The notes: generated by a model from the letters alone, not told the origin. Positions 25,166 to 34,233 are shown, numbered from the stretch's first letter. The stretch: DNA of 64,000 nucleotides from Acetispira formosa (nom. nud.) (GCA_023525915.1 CP026657.1:2318001-2382000); one strand, 5' to 3'. A program made the numbers and translations.

Positions 25166-27136
25166 ATGGCAAAAAGCCTGAAACATATCCGGCGTGGAGC
25201 CGGCGCTTCAAGGACGCTTCTTAGAGGCGTCCCGGCGGCGCTGGCCTTAATGGGGCTTTTGGGCGTCTCGCCCGCCGCGCTGGCCCAGGATTTGGCCGAC
25301 CATGACGCCGATGATATTGTCAGCAGCATTTTCATGGAGGCCGGTGAAGGCACGGTGACCGACAACCGTCCGCCGCAGACCGCCGCCACGGGATCACCGC
25401 CTTTGCCGCCCTCCGGGACGAAGAAAGCCGGCAAGCCTCCCACCCACACGCAGCCAAGCGTCCAGGCGAAGCCGCCAGCGGCGACGGAGCAGCCGAGCGC
25501 CCAAGCCGAACCGCCAGTGTCGGCGGAGCCGTCGTTTGCTCCGGTGGAGGACGTTGAGCAAGCCGCACCGGCGGAGCAGTCTGCTTCGGCGGAGCCGCCT
25601 GTCCAGATTAAAACGGCCGGCAAGCCACCCAAGCGGACCGTGCCGCCCCCGGCCGAGATGCCGACGGCCGTTCTGGAGCAGGACACCCAGCCGCCGGGAA
25701 CCACGGTGGCTCAGGATACATCCACACCCATAACCTCTCCCCGGCCTTTGCCGACCACGGGCGAGCCGCCGGTACAAACGGCCGGGCTGGCCCCGGAGGA
25801 TACGGCCGCGCCCATAACTTCGCCCCGCACCCTGCCGACGGCCGAGCTGATACCCGAAGATACCAGCGCACCCATAACCTCGCCCCGCCCCTTGCCGGGT
25901 GCTGATGACCAGCCGGGCCAATCGGCCGTGCCGCTGCCGCCGGAAACGCTTCCGTCCGCCTCACAAGGGGATGAGCGGCCGTTGCCCGTACCGCCGGGCG
26001 CGGCGGCACGGGCCACGGAGCTTATTGATGAAGATGACTTCCTGAGCCCGGAACAGCTCACGGCCGACAATGAGGCCGAAGCCAACAGCCTGACCCTCCC
26101 GATCAATCTGGGGGCCCTGCCGAGTCTGCAATGGGAGACGACTGATCCTAACGCGCCCACCGCGCGGTTTATTTCTGATTCACCGCTGCCGCAGTTCGAT
26201 TCCAGCCAGAGCAACTGGAAACAGTTGGAAGTCGGCCAGGCCGATACCTCCTCCGTTCCGCCGGTCAGTCAGGAAAAGCCGTCTTCCGTCTCCAGCGTCG
26301 GGGAACCTGCGGCCACGGCCGCGCCGCCAGCTTCCCCGGCCACTGACCGGGAGCACCTGCGTAATTTGTTTAACGACATGCTGCCGCCGCCGGGCCAGGG
26401 GGCCCGGCCCTCAGGGCAGCCGCTTCAACTGAATCTGCCCCCGGCCGACGACACGGCCGGTGAGACTCCGGGCGGAACGGCCACTCCGGTTCAGACGGCC
26501 AAGGTCGAGACCAAGACAGAAACCATCCCGGATGAACCGCTCGATATTGAGGTTTTGGAAATTGAAGAAGATGAAGGCGGCTCAGCCATTTTACGGGCCG
26601 GAGGCCAATTGACTGTGGACGGGCATTTTGGCGAGGCGGCTATTTTGCCGCCGCTGGATGAAGCGCCGGATCTGGCCATCTGGCAGGAAGCCCGCAAGGC
26701 CGATGGAAAAAAGGCTGAGCAGGTTCCGGCCAAAGGGGAATCAACCGCCTCCGGCCAGAAGGACAAACGTCCCGCCAAAAATGCGCCGACTGCCAGCGGC
26801 AGCTCAAAAAAGAGCGGCGGAGCGGGTTCCCAGACCTCCAGGACAACCCAAAAACCTCCGGCGGCTGTGGTCCGTTCCCAGTTGACGCTGATCAATGAAA
26901 CGGGCAACGACCGGATGCTGGAAATTTACCGGTCGGTCCTCAGCCAGATGGGCTATACCATCGTGAGCGTGGAGACGCGCGCGCCAGTGGCCGCGCCCAC
27001 CGGCCAGACGGTCATCAGCTACCGGCCGGGCCTGAAAGCCAAAGCCCAGGCCGTCGCCTCACATCTGCCGGGGCGCAAGGTGCTGGTGGAGTCTCCGGGC
27101 GGGCTGTCCACGGATATCTCCATTCTTTTGAGGTAA
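25166..27136 (+). CDS. Proline-rich exported protein with C-terminal LytR_C domain
   Basis: A 656-residue protein. Residues ~1-41 are a signal peptide (ends ...SPAALAQD). The middle ~500 residues are disordered, rich in Pro, Ala, Glu and Thr, with three near-copies of D-T-[SA]-x-P-I-T-S-P-R-x-L-P (~180-250). The last ~85 residues (SQLTLINETGNDRMLEIY, QMGYTIVSVET, TVISYRPG) match the LytR_C cell-envelope domain. It is likely a periplasmic or envelope-anchored protein that spans or contacts peptidoglycan. A radical SAM gene begins 2 bp after its stop. GAAGG precedes the ATG. Confidence 0.78.
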   Translation: MAKSLKHIRRGAGASRTLLRGVPAALALMGLLGVSPAALAQDLADHDADDIVSSIFMEAGEGTVTDNRPPQTAATGSPPLPPSGTKKAGKPPTHTQPSVQAKPPAATEQPSAQAEPPVSAEPSFAPVEDVEQAAPAEQSASAEPPVQIKTAGKPPKRTVPPPAEMPTAVLEQDTQPPGTTVAQDTSTPITSPRPLPTTGEPPVQTAGLAPEDTAAPITSPRTLPTAELIPEDTSAPITSPRPLPGADDQPGQSAVPLPPETLPSASQGDERPLPVPPGAAARATELIDEDDFLSPEQLTADNEAEANSLTLPINLGALPSLQWETTDPNAPTARFISDSPLPQFDSSQSNWKQLEVGQADTSSVPPVSQEKPSSVSSVGEPAATAAPPASPATDREHLRNLFNDMLPPPGQGARPSGQPLQLNLPPADDTAGETPGGTATPVQTAKVETKTETIPDEPLDIEVLEIEEDEGGSAILRAGGQLTVDGHFGEAAILPPLDEAPDLAIWQEARKADGKKAEQVPAKGESTASGQKDKRPAKNAPTASGSSKKSGGAGSQTSRTTQKPPAAVVRSQLTLINETGNDRMLEIYRSVLSQMGYTIVSVETRAPVAAPTGQTVISYRPGLKAKAQAVASHLPGRKVLVESPGGLSTDISILLR

Positions 27137-27138
27137 TC

Positions 27139-28122
27139 TTGCTGAACGAAATCCATCAGGAGCCCACCGGTCAGGTGGCCTTATATGAAACTGAAGACCG
27201 CTATCAAAGCCTTTTGACTGAAATGTTCGGCCAACGGTTTACTGATTACCGCCAGCGCTGGCGGGAGACTTCCGAACGCGGGCGGCCCGGTGATTTTCCT
27301 CTGAGTCTGGATCTGGCCATTAACTCCGGCTGCCAGTTGCGCTGTTTGATGTGCCCGCTTCAAAGCCGGGCCGACGGCGGGCAGGTGCGGTTGATGGATG
27401 AAAAACTTTTCAGCCGCCTGATTGATCAGGCCAGGGAGCACCGCCTCCCGGCCATGACCCTGGGGCTGGCCAGCGAACCGCTTCTGAACCCCAGGGCGGC
27501 CGAATGGACGGCCGCCGCCGTGCGGGCCGGGGTGATGGATATTCGTTTGGGCACCAACGGGCTGGCCCTCAAGGAAACGGTCATCAAAGCCCTGGTGGAC
27601 AGCGGCCTGACCCGGCTGGAAATTTCCGTTGACGCGGTTCGGCCGGAAACCTATCAGGACATCAGAGGCGGCCGCCTTGATATTTTGGAAAAGCGCATCG
27701 AGCAGTTCCTTAAAATCCGCGCCTCCGCCGGGCAAAGGACTCCCCTTCTGCGATTGAGTTTTCTGAAACTGCCGCGCAATCAAGGCGAACTGGAGCCCTT
27801 CCTGGAACGCTGGAGCGGTTTGGCCGACCTGATATCCATTCAGGAACCCATCTGGTTTCCCGGTTCGGGCTTGCCAAAGCCTCCAGGGCCGGTCAAATCC
27901 ATAGCTCCGAACTGTTCCCAGCCATGGCAGCGCCTGGCCGTCAATTATGACGGCAGCGTCTGGCCCTGCTGTTCGTGGTATGGCGAGGCTCTTTTACCAT
28001 TTCAGGCCGGTGAAATATCTCTGGCTGAAATATGGCGCTCCCAGGAAATGGATGAACTCCGCCGGAGCCTGTCCAGCACTGACGGACATTTTCCCCCGGC
28101 CTGTGAGCCATGCGAGTGCTAA
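27139..28122 (+). CDS. Radical SAM/SPASM protein
   Basis: A 327-residue protein with the radical SAM cluster motif CQLRCLMC (C-x3-C-x2-C, ~64-71) and a C-terminal SPASM-like cysteine set (CSQPWQRLAVNYDGSVWPCC ~263-282 and CEPCEC at the very end). It starts with TTG at 27139, two bases after the stop of the LytR_C protein and within reach of its GAGG, so translation is coupled. SPASM enzymes often modify peptides or proteins. Substrate unknown; the coupled exported protein or an unseen short peptide are candidates. Confidence 0.82.
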   Translation: MLNEIHQEPTGQVALYETEDRYQSLLTEMFGQRFTDYRQRWRETSERGRPGDFPLSLDLAINSGCQLRCLMCPLQSRADGGQVRLMDEKLFSRLIDQAREHRLPAMTLGLASEPLLNPRAAEWTAAAVRAGVMDIRLGTNGLALKETVIKALVDSGLTRLEISVDAVRPETYQDIRGGRLDILEKRIEQFLKIRASAGQRTPLLRLSFLKLPRNQGELEPFLERWSGLADLISIQEPIWFPGSGLPKPPGPVKSIAPNCSQPWQRLAVNYDGSVWPCCSWYGEALLPFQAGEISLAEIWRSQEMDELRRSLSSTDGHFPPACEPCEC

Positions 28123-28126
28123 GCGC

Positions 28127-28362
28127 GTTACCCGCCGGAAGCCGGGGATTGTTTTTGGCCCGGCTCCGTTCCGGGGGTCTTTAGTCACGGAGCCGGGCCA
28201 AAAACAATCCCCGGCTTCCGGCTCCCACTTAACTATGCGCACATTCCACCCTCAAAGAAACTGACGATGTAGCAGACGGGGGAAATGTTTTCGCCCGGCT
28301 CCGTGACTAAAGACCCCCGGAACGGAGCCGGGCGAAAACATTTCCCCCGTCTGCGGCCACCC
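28127..28362 (+). repeat. Composite hairpin element CE4 (type B then type A)
   Basis: Hairpin B is perfect over 36 bp (28134-28169 with 28187-28222, 17-base loop); hairpin A is perfect over 33 bp (28272-28304 with 28322-28354, 17-base loop). The linker has ATGCGCACATTCCA. It fills the gap between convergent genes. Confidence 0.86.
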
Positions 28363-28377
28363 GCCGCTCGCGTAATT

Positions 28378-28773
28378 TTAAGAGACAAGCGGAACCAGCT
28401 CCTCATCCGGCACGATGGTGACTCGCCAGAAATACCAGACCATATCATCCAGAGTAATAACTATCGGTTTGCGGAAGGGAGGCCTGGGCATACATTTTAT
28501 GCGGCCGCCCCGTTCAAGCTCCGTCAAATGATCGGCCAGATTCTGATAGCTCAAATCCAGCCGCTCCGCGGCAAGCTTGAAATCAAAATCCTGCTCCTTT
28601 CGTTCTTCGATATAGGCGAGTATTTTTTGCTGAACTGTCATCCGTCGCGCTTCTTTTGATTCAAATGACCAGGCCAGGCTCATCTTGATTATTGCCATTG
28701 CCGCCAGAAGTCCCACGGCCAGGACAAGAATCAGAAGAGGCAGCTTATGTTGGTCCGCTATTTTTCCGGCCAT
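28378..28773 (-). CDS. Membrane-anchored winged-helix-like protein
   Basis: A 131-residue protein with one N-terminal membrane helix (LPLLILVLAVGLLAAMAII, ~11-29) and a C-terminal region (~45-110) that resembles a winged helix (VQQKILAYIEERKEQDFDF, AAERLDLSYQNLADHLTELE). AAGGAG lies six bases before the ATG. It follows the NhaC-type antiporter gene by 27 bp on the same strand and is probably cotranscribed. I do not recognise a named family. Confidence 0.7.
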   Translation of the reverse strand: MAGKIADQHKLPLLILVLAVGLLAAMAIIKMSLAWSFESKEARRMTVQQKILAYIEERKEQDFDFKLAAERLDLSYQNLADHLTELERGGRIKCMPRPPFRKPIVITLDDMVWYFWRVTIVPDEELVPLVS

Positions 28774-28800
28774 GGAAAACTCCTTCGCAATTTGCCTTTC

Positions 28801-30150
28801 TCAGGCTTGGGCTTCCGTTGATTTTGCTTCGCTGGAGGCAGCGAGAGACAGTTGCCCCGCCCCAGTCCTTTTTTGATGAAACAGGTTCCATAACGGCAAT
28901 AGGTATAAGTAAAACGCGGCCAGCACACTGCTGACAGGCGCACCGACTGAAGCCAGCGGAACCGCGCAGGCAATGGACCACGGTATCAGCGGCGAAATCA
29001 CCACCACGGTGTTTTCAAGGTTTATTGCAAATTGCCGCCGGTCGGGCATCGTGTCTTTACAGAGATAATGGGTCAGCATGATGGCCAGGGTTTGATTACA
29101 GGCCACCATACTGGTCAGAACGGAAGAAACCAGCAAACCGCCATAGGGGGTGAGTTTATTGCTTAATTCGGCGATTTGAGCCCTAATGCCGTTCAATAGG
29201 CCCGTCTTTTCAAAAATACCGGCATAGCAGGATGACAGGCAGACTATAGCCGCCACTTTCACCATTGAGACTATGCCGCCGCCGTTCATCATGGCCGCCA
29301 GTTGCTGGTCGGGGGACTGGAAACCGGCCATAAGGAGCTTCAGCAATTCGGCTGGTGACGTATTTTGCACAAAAATGCTGATCATGCTTCCGGCCGCCAC
29401 ACTAACCAGCATGGCCTTTTTCACCTTAACCCTGACGACACACAGAACAATAATCAAAAGCGCCGGGAGCGTCACAATCCCTTTGAGGTTAAAATTATCA
29501 GAAAAAAGATTCCATATTTCTATGGAGGCCGGTTCATTATCATGGTTTATGCCCAAAACCAGATATAGCGCCCCGGCCGCCGCAAAGGGGACTATGGAGG
29601 TTCTGATCATATTTTTAACATTGAGGTAAATATCCGTGCCGGTCAGTTCACTGACCAGCAGGGCACTGGTGGACATGGGCGAACAGCGGTCACCGAAAAA
29701 AACCCCGGATAAAATCGCCCCGCCCGCCAAAACGGGATTTATTCCCATGGCGTTGCCCAGGGTCATGCAAATCACCCCGATAGTAGCGGCGGTCCCGAAA
29801 GCTGTTCCGGTCAGAACGGAGATTAGGCAGCATAACAAAAACGACATGAGAATAAAAACGGAGGGGGTGATCAAGCCGGAGGAATGGTAAATAATATAGG
29901 GTATGGTGCCGCAGTCCCGCCACACGGCTGTCAGCATGCCGATCAATAAAAAGGTGACCAGGATATTTTTGACTGTCTTTATGCCGTCCCATGACATTTT
30001 TATGATGCCCATGGCCGTGAAACCCCTGATGAGGCCATATGTAAAAAAAAGGGCATACCCGGCCGAAAGCGCATACAGAATCGAATAATCTAAAATGACG
30101 CATACAAACAGCACCGTGAAGAAGCTTCCGATGACAACCAGCTCAAGCAT
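28801..30150 (-). CDS. NhaC-family Na+/H+ antiporter, second copy
   Basis: A 449-residue inner-membrane protein with ~11 helices and the NhaC-family signature FFGDRCSPMSTSALLVSEL (~170-188; Arg replaces the His of the 7906 protein, and MSTSALL replaces ISDTTIL). It diverges from a LysR regulator and is followed by a small membrane-anchored protein. The changed signature suggests a different substrate or ion use from the first copy; some NhaC-like proteins exchange organic acids or amino acids. Confidence 0.85.
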   Translation of the reverse strand: MLELVVIGSFFTVLFVCVILDYSILYALSAGYALFFTYGLIRGFTAMGIIKMSWDGIKTVKNILVTFLLIGMLTAVWRDCGTIPYIIYHSSGLITPSVFILMSFLLCCLISVLTGTAFGTAATIGVICMTLGNAMGINPVLAGGAILSGVFFGDRCSPMSTSALLVSELTGTDIYLNVKNMIRTSIVPFAAAGALYLVLGINHDNEPASIEIWNLFSDNFNLKGIVTLPALLIIVLCVVRVKVKKAMLVSVAAGSMISIFVQNTSPAELLKLLMAGFQSPDQQLAAMMNGGGIVSMVKVAAIVCLSSCYAGIFEKTGLLNGIRAQIAELSNKLTPYGGLLVSSVLTSMVACNQTLAIMLTHYLCKDTMPDRRQFAINLENTVVVISPLIPWSIACAVPLASVGAPVSSVLAAFYLYLLPLWNLFHQKRTGAGQLSLAASSEAKSTEAQA

Positions 30151-30245
30151 ATCTTAATCTCCGCCCGGTGTTTCATTGATTCGGCCTTTGAGCCTCTTGC
30201 TTTAGATTGTATTGCCGATGGCTACAAATGTCTAACTGTATTATT

Positions 30246-30260
30246 TTGTTATTTTAACAA
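30246..30260. promoter_or_regulatory. Likely LysR-type operator
   Basis: The palindrome TTGTTATTTTAACAA has a T-N11-A core as used by LysR regulators, and lies between the divergent antiporter and LysR genes. Confidence 0.5.
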
Positions 30261-30278
30261 TAAAATTACTGTTAATAC

Positions 30279-30307
30279 TTGCCCGCGCTGAAAACTGCTG
30301 ATATAAT
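30279..30307 (+). promoter_or_regulatory. Sigma-70 promoter for the LysR gene
   Basis: TTGCCC (30279-30284), 17-bp spacer, TATAAT (30302-30307). Confidence 0.6.
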
Positions 30308-30385
30308 TTTCGGAAACTATTTCAATTAGTTGAACTTCCGTCAGATCACAAAATACAATCCGGTAAAATACCGCAAGGCTCTCAA

Positions 30386-31324
30386 ATGAACTTTCTCAGC
30401 ATGAAGTATTTCCTGGCGGTTGAAAAAACCAGGAATATAACCAAAGCCGCCGATCATTTGCATATTACCCAGCAAACTTTAAGCGCCCATATCGCCTCAA
30501 TTGAAAAAGAAGTCGGCTGCGCCCTCTTCATTCGCCATACGCCCCTGGAACTGACCTATGCGGGTACTGTATTCCTCAGCTACGCAAAGCAGTTTGAACG
30601 GCTGAACCGGTTAATGGACAAGGAATTCACCGATATCCGCTCTGAAGAAAAGGGGGTGCTTCACATCGGCATAGCCCACACCCGGGGGCGCGTTATCATG
30701 CCGGATCTGATTGACCGTTATCAAAAAGCCTATCCCAAAATGCAAATAATCATCACCGAAGCCACCAATGACATACTCCGACGGAAACTGACTGACGGGG
30801 AGCTGGATTTGATCATCGCCACTTTTCCCGAGGACGATCCTGAAATAGAATCGCGGAGCCTGTATGAGGAGGAAGTGGTTTTGCTTGTCTCCCGTTCATT
30901 GTTGGATCGCCTGTATGGGGACAGGGCGGCAAGCCTTGTTGAGGCTGTTCAGCAGCGGCATGACTTGTCGCCATTGTTCGAATGTCCTTTTTTATTGGTC
31001 AGCCCGGAGGATATCGCCGGCAAAATCGCCAATCAGCTAATAACGGAGGCCTCATTTGTGCCCAGGGTCGGCACTCAGTCCAGCAATATTGAAACCCTCC
31101 TGGAGCTGTGCCTGAAGGGCGCGGGCGCTTGCTTCTGTCCGGAAGTTCTGACCAAAAGGGCCGTGCCCCGGCAGGCGCTGGCCGCGCTTCAAATAATTCG
31201 TTTTGGTGATTTGGCAAAATATCAGATAAAATTGGGCTGGCTGAAACAGCGGTATACCTGGAGGGGCATAGTAAATTTTCTAGATATTGCCGCAAATGTG
31301 AAATGCGAGAATTGGCGTTCGTGA
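30386..31324 (+). CDS. LysR-family transcriptional regulator
   Basis: A 312-residue regulator with N-terminal winged HTH (MKYFLAVEKTRNITKAADHL, then ITQQTLSAHIASIEKEVG, ~5-60) and a LysR substrate-binding domain (~90-300, LHIGIAHTRGRVIMPDL). It is divergent from the NhaC-type antiporter at 28801-30150 and so probably controls it. The effector is unknown. Confidence 0.9.
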   Translation: MNFLSMKYFLAVEKTRNITKAADHLHITQQTLSAHIASIEKEVGCALFIRHTPLELTYAGTVFLSYAKQFERLNRLMDKEFTDIRSEEKGVLHIGIAHTRGRVIMPDLIDRYQKAYPKMQIIITEATNDILRRKLTDGELDLIIATFPEDDPEIESRSLYEEEVVLLVSRSLLDRLYGDRAASLVEAVQQRHDLSPLFECPFLLVSPEDIAGKIANQLITEASFVPRVGTQSSNIETLLELCLKGAGACFCPEVLTKRAVPRQALAALQIIRFGDLAKYQIKLGWLKQRYTWRGIVNFLDIAANVKCENWRS

Positions 31325-31368
31325 AAATCGGCAGGGATTTGAGTCCAGCCAAAGCCGCACGAGGCCGC

Positions 31369-31450
31369 CGCCAAAACCAGTCGCTGGCGCTCCGTCTCCC
31401 CTGCGGGGCGACCTGCTATTTTAAAATTGCCGTCTACTTTGAGAATTGCT
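31369..31450 (-). repeat. MITE-like repeat, family II copy 2 (truncated)
   Basis: Contains CCAGTCGCTGGCGCTCCGTC and, to its right, the same flank as the 52265 copy ending TACTTTGAGAATTGCTG. The hairpin half is missing. Confidence 0.65.
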
Positions 31451-31467
31451 GATGAAAAAGCCTCCCC

Positions 31468-31497
31468 TTGGACTTCATTGCATTTTTATGATATAAT
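31468..31497 (+). promoter_or_regulatory. Sigma-70 promoter for the 31576 gene
   Basis: TTGGAC (31468-31473), 18-bp spacer, TATAAT (31492-31497). Confidence 0.6.
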
Positions 31498-31575
31498 TAA
31501 ATTTCGGTTTGAACCAGAACGAATGTTCGGGACGGATTTGAGACGTTTCATGCTTGCGAAAAACAGGATCAATAT

Positions 31576-32064
31576 ATGAACAAAATAATTGTCAGCCTGC
31601 TCATGGCCGGTATGCTGTGCCTGGGCCCCGCCGCGAGCCTGTCGGCCCAGAGCGGCCAGGGGGCGGCGCCGATGGCGGATGAAAAGGATATCCTCCATCT
31701 GAACACCATTGGCGCATTCAGCGCTGGATTCGTCATCCAGTCCTATGGCTATATCGGCGTTCTGGCCGACGCCATGAGCAAGGGCGTTTATGAGCCGGAA
31801 CTGGTCCGCTCAATGCTCTCGGAGACCATCAGCTACCTGCGCAACGTCAACACCCAGCTGCAGAAATATCAGTCCGGCAGCCTCATTGCTTCAGGCGACA
31901 GGAAATTTATCGCCTCAATGATGGAAATAATAAGCCAGCTCATAGCTGAAGCTGAAGCGCTCTCATCTTTTGCCCAGACCAAAAGCAAAGAAGACTTGGC
32001 CCGATACGAAGACGCCCGCCGGGATGCCTGGAAGAACATTAAGAAAACATTCGGAATGAACTGA
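31576..32064 (+). CDS. Exported helical protein of unknown function
   Basis: A 162-residue protein with a signal peptide (~1-26, MNKIIVSLLMAGMLCLGPAA...LSAQ) and a mature part that looks fully alpha-helical (LNTIGAFSAGFVIQSYGYIG, SETISYLRNVNTQLQKYQ). No cysteine in the mature region. It lies 63 bp before the diguanylate cyclase gene and may be its partner, but no shared domain shows this. Confidence 0.68.
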   Translation: MNKIIVSLLMAGMLCLGPAASLSAQSGQGAAPMADEKDILHLNTIGAFSAGFVIQSYGYIGVLADAMSKGVYEPELVRSMLSETISYLRNVNTQLQKYQSGSLIASGDRKFIASMMEIISQLIAEAEALSSFAQTKSKEDLARYEDARRDAWKNIKKTFGMN

Positions 32065-32127
32065 TCAGGCCCCTGGTGAAAATGCAAAAAATCCAAATGA
32101 AAGCTTTGCGGCTCTCGTGACGAGCTT

Positions 32128-33603
32128 ATGGAAATACCTCCCAATAATGTAGATGCCAATACTTCGACTGCCTCTTCCCGCATGACCAAACGGGTGCGGC
32201 CCCGGGTGATGGTTGTTGATGACGATCCCATCATCGGGTGCGTGCTGGCCGGTGCGCTCAACCGGGGCGGTTTCGATGTGGAAACTTTCAACAACGGCAT
32301 AGAGGCCCTGGAATCATTCGACCACCTGGAGCTGGATATGGTGGTGGCTGACTGGATCATGCCCGGACTTGACGGCATCAGCCTCATTGATGCCTTAAAG
32401 GACAAGGACCCGGACCTGCCGGCCATGCTCATCACCAGCTATGTTCAGGATGAGCGGGTCCAGTCGGCCTGTGACCGGGGCCGGATTGACGCGGTCCTTT
32501 CCAAGCCCTTCAACCTGAAAAAATTCCTGGGCACCGTCTCCTATTTTCTGGGAATGAATGACAGCGCTGAACCGCTGTCCCCGGCGTCCCGGCCTCTGGA
32601 TGAGGCGGCCCAGATTGCGGCCAGAATCGAAAAGCTGAAATCAGATTCAGTGGACGGCTGGAAAGCCATGGTCGGCCGGGAATCGTTTTTCGAGCAGATC
32701 CATCAAAGCGTCATTGACGCCATTATCATGGTGGATCGTGATGGCCGCATTATCCATTACAATCGCGGCGCGGCCAGGATGTTCGGTTTCCAGCCCAATC
32801 AGGCAGGCAACCTTATGCTCTCGGATTACTGTCCGGTGGGGAGCCTTTTGCCCTCCACCCTGATGCAGTTCTTCCAGCCTCATCCCCCGGTGGAGGAGCA
32901 GAGCGAGTCCTTTTTCCGGCGGGCCAACGGCGAAGAGTTTTACACGGTCTTTTCGGTATCGCTGTTTGAGCCTGACCATCAGGAACCGGCCGTTCTTCTG
33001 GTGGTCAAGGATATCAACGACCGTCACACCATGGAGAGGCGGATTGCCGAGAAAAACCGTAATCTGGAGCTGATGGCCATAACTGATCCTCTGACCGGCC
33101 TCTATAACCGGCGTTTCTTCGATCACAAGCTGGCGGAGGAATTCCGGCGGGTGGAGAGGTATCAATCTTCACTGAGCCTGATTATGATTGATTTTGATCA
33201 CTTCAAGATCATCAACGACACATTTGGGCATCTGGCCGGTGATAAGGTTTTATCATTTGCGGCCAGCGAGTTGACCAATGGTCTGCGTGACGTGGATACC
33301 CTGGCTCGCTGGGGCGGTGAGGAGTTCATGGTATTGCTGCCGGAAACAGGTGAGGAGATGGCGGTGATGGTGGCCAGGCGGCTTCATTCTCTTATCAGCA
33401 CTTCAAAAAAGTGGCGGACGATAGCCAAGGGTCTGGAAGTCACCGCCAGTCTGGGTCTGGTGAGTCTGCCCTGGACAAGTGCCAAGATGACCCTGACCAA
33501 CGTGATAGAGGCTCTGGACAAGTCCCTGTATCAGGCCAAGGAAAACGGCCGCAACCGCATAATAAGATACTTGGACACCACCAACACCTTCGAAGCCGTC
33601 TAA
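32128..33603 (+). CDS. Response-regulator diguanylate cyclase (REC-PAS-GGDEF)
   Basis: A 491-residue signalling protein. Residues ~28-145 are a receiver domain (MVVDDDP, phospho-acceptor in ADWIMPGLDG, and the SKPF lysine). Residues ~180-300 are a PAS domain (IIMVDRDGRIIHYNRGAARM). Residues ~325-485 are a GGDEF domain with DPLTGLYNRRFFD and active-site GGEEF. The RDVD motif five residues upstream of GGEEF is an intact inhibitory I-site. It should make cyclic-di-GMP from two GTP, controlled by phosphorylation. No cognate kinase is adjacent. Confidence 0.92.
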   Translation: MEIPPNNVDANTSTASSRMTKRVRPRVMVVDDDPIIGCVLAGALNRGGFDVETFNNGIEALESFDHLELDMVVADWIMPGLDGISLIDALKDKDPDLPAMLITSYVQDERVQSACDRGRIDAVLSKPFNLKKFLGTVSYFLGMNDSAEPLSPASRPLDEAAQIAARIEKLKSDSVDGWKAMVGRESFFEQIHQSVIDAIIMVDRDGRIIHYNRGAARMFGFQPNQAGNLMLSDYCPVGSLLPSTLMQFFQPHPPVEEQSESFFRRANGEEFYTVFSVSLFEPDHQEPAVLLVVKDINDRHTMERRIAEKNRNLELMAITDPLTGLYNRRFFDHKLAEEFRRVERYQSSLSLIMIDFDHFKIINDTFGHLAGDKVLSFAASELTNGLRDVDTLARWGGEEFMVLLPETGEEMAVMVARRLHSLISTSKKWRTIAKGLEVTASLGLVSLPWTSAKMTLTNVIEALDKSLYQAKENGRNRIIRYLDTTNTFEAV

Positions 33604-33620
33604 CCAGGGCATAGCCCTGG
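33604..33620 (+). terminator. Short hairpin after the GGDEF gene
   Basis: CCAGGGC-ATA-GCCCTGG lies directly after the stop codon. There is no T-run, so it may be only a weak terminator. Confidence 0.4.
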
Positions 33621-33661
33621 ACCCACGGATGCTCGCGCATCCTTCGTCTAGGTGGCTTTTT

Positions 33662-33725
33662 CCCTAATAGCTGGTTTTGGCGGCTATCATCGTATTAAGA
33701 TCGTAGCCCCCTTGGTATAGGTCAG
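33662..33725 (-). repeat. Dispersed repeat, family V copy 3 (partial)
   Basis: On the minus strand it has AAGGGGGC and ATCTTAATACGATGATAGCC, as in copies at 7801 and 55083, followed by CTATTAGGG. Unlike those copies, it does not precede a start codon on its own strand. Confidence 0.5.
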
Positions 33726-33779
33726 GGGGCTGGCTGGACATACGGTACCCGGCCCTGCCGGGCGGCAGGTGGAAAAGTA

Positions 33780-33808
33780 TTGCCATTAGGATGGTTTTGT
33801 CCTATTAT
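33780..33808 (+). promoter_or_regulatory. Sigma-70 promoter for tRNA-Pro
   Basis: TTGCCA (33780-33785), 17-bp spacer, TATTAT (33803-33808), ~17 bases before the tRNA 5-prime end. Confidence 0.65.
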
Positions 33809-33825
33809 AGTCGAAATTTTCAGAT

Positions 33826-33902
33826 CGGGGCGTGGCGCAGCCTGGTAGCGCAACTGCTTTGGGAGCAGTGGGCCGGGGGTTCAAATCCCTTCGCCCCGAC
33901 CA
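33826..33902 (+). tRNA. tRNA-Pro (anticodon TGG)
   Basis: A 77-base cloverleaf with the acceptor stem CGGGGCG/CGCCCCG, D-arm with AGCCTGGTAGCGC, anticodon arm ACTGC-TTTGGGA-GCAGT giving anticodon TGG, T-loop TTCAAAT, discriminator A and encoded CCA. Its 3-prime 18 bases plus 3 flanking bases are duplicated at 42339-42359. Confidence 0.95.
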
Positions 33903-33907
33903 TTACA

Positions 33908-33954
33908 GAACAAGGGGTTCAGCGGTTTAAAGCCGCTGGGCCCCTTGTTCTTTT
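33908..33954 (+). terminator. Terminator after tRNA-Pro
   Basis: GAACAAGGGG pairs with CCCCTTGTTC, enclosing a second stem CAGCGG/CCGCTG, followed by TTTT. Confidence 0.85.
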
Positions 33955-33978
33955 CCAGCCCCAGCACCCACCCAGGCC

Positions 33979-34207
33979 TACGCATCTAAATAATGAATAA
34001 AATCAGTAATATTATTCTTGATGCGGCGAAGGCAACAAAATAAAAAACTTACCATACGCATGGGCGATACAATTTTTTCGCCTTTCGCAGCGCAAATCCG
34101 ATTTCAGCGCGGCGATAGACCTTCAGGTCATCCCCGTGCTGGAAGCGGATTTGCGCGAAGTATGGCGGAAAAAGCGTCCGCCCGCCCAAACAACATTTAG
34201 ATGCGTA
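33979..34207. repeat. MITE-like palindromic element, single copy here
   Basis: Perfect 13-bp terminal inverted repeats TACGCATCTAAAT (33979-33991) and ATTTAGATGCGTA (34195-34207). Inside, GCGCAAATCCG and CGGATTTGCGC pair, and neighbouring CGCCTTTCGC / GCGAAGTATGGCGG pair imperfectly, so nearly the whole 229 bp can fold on itself. No coding frame is supported. Confidence 0.65.
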
Positions 34208-34233
34208 AGCCCTGCCTTGGGCCGGTTCAAATA

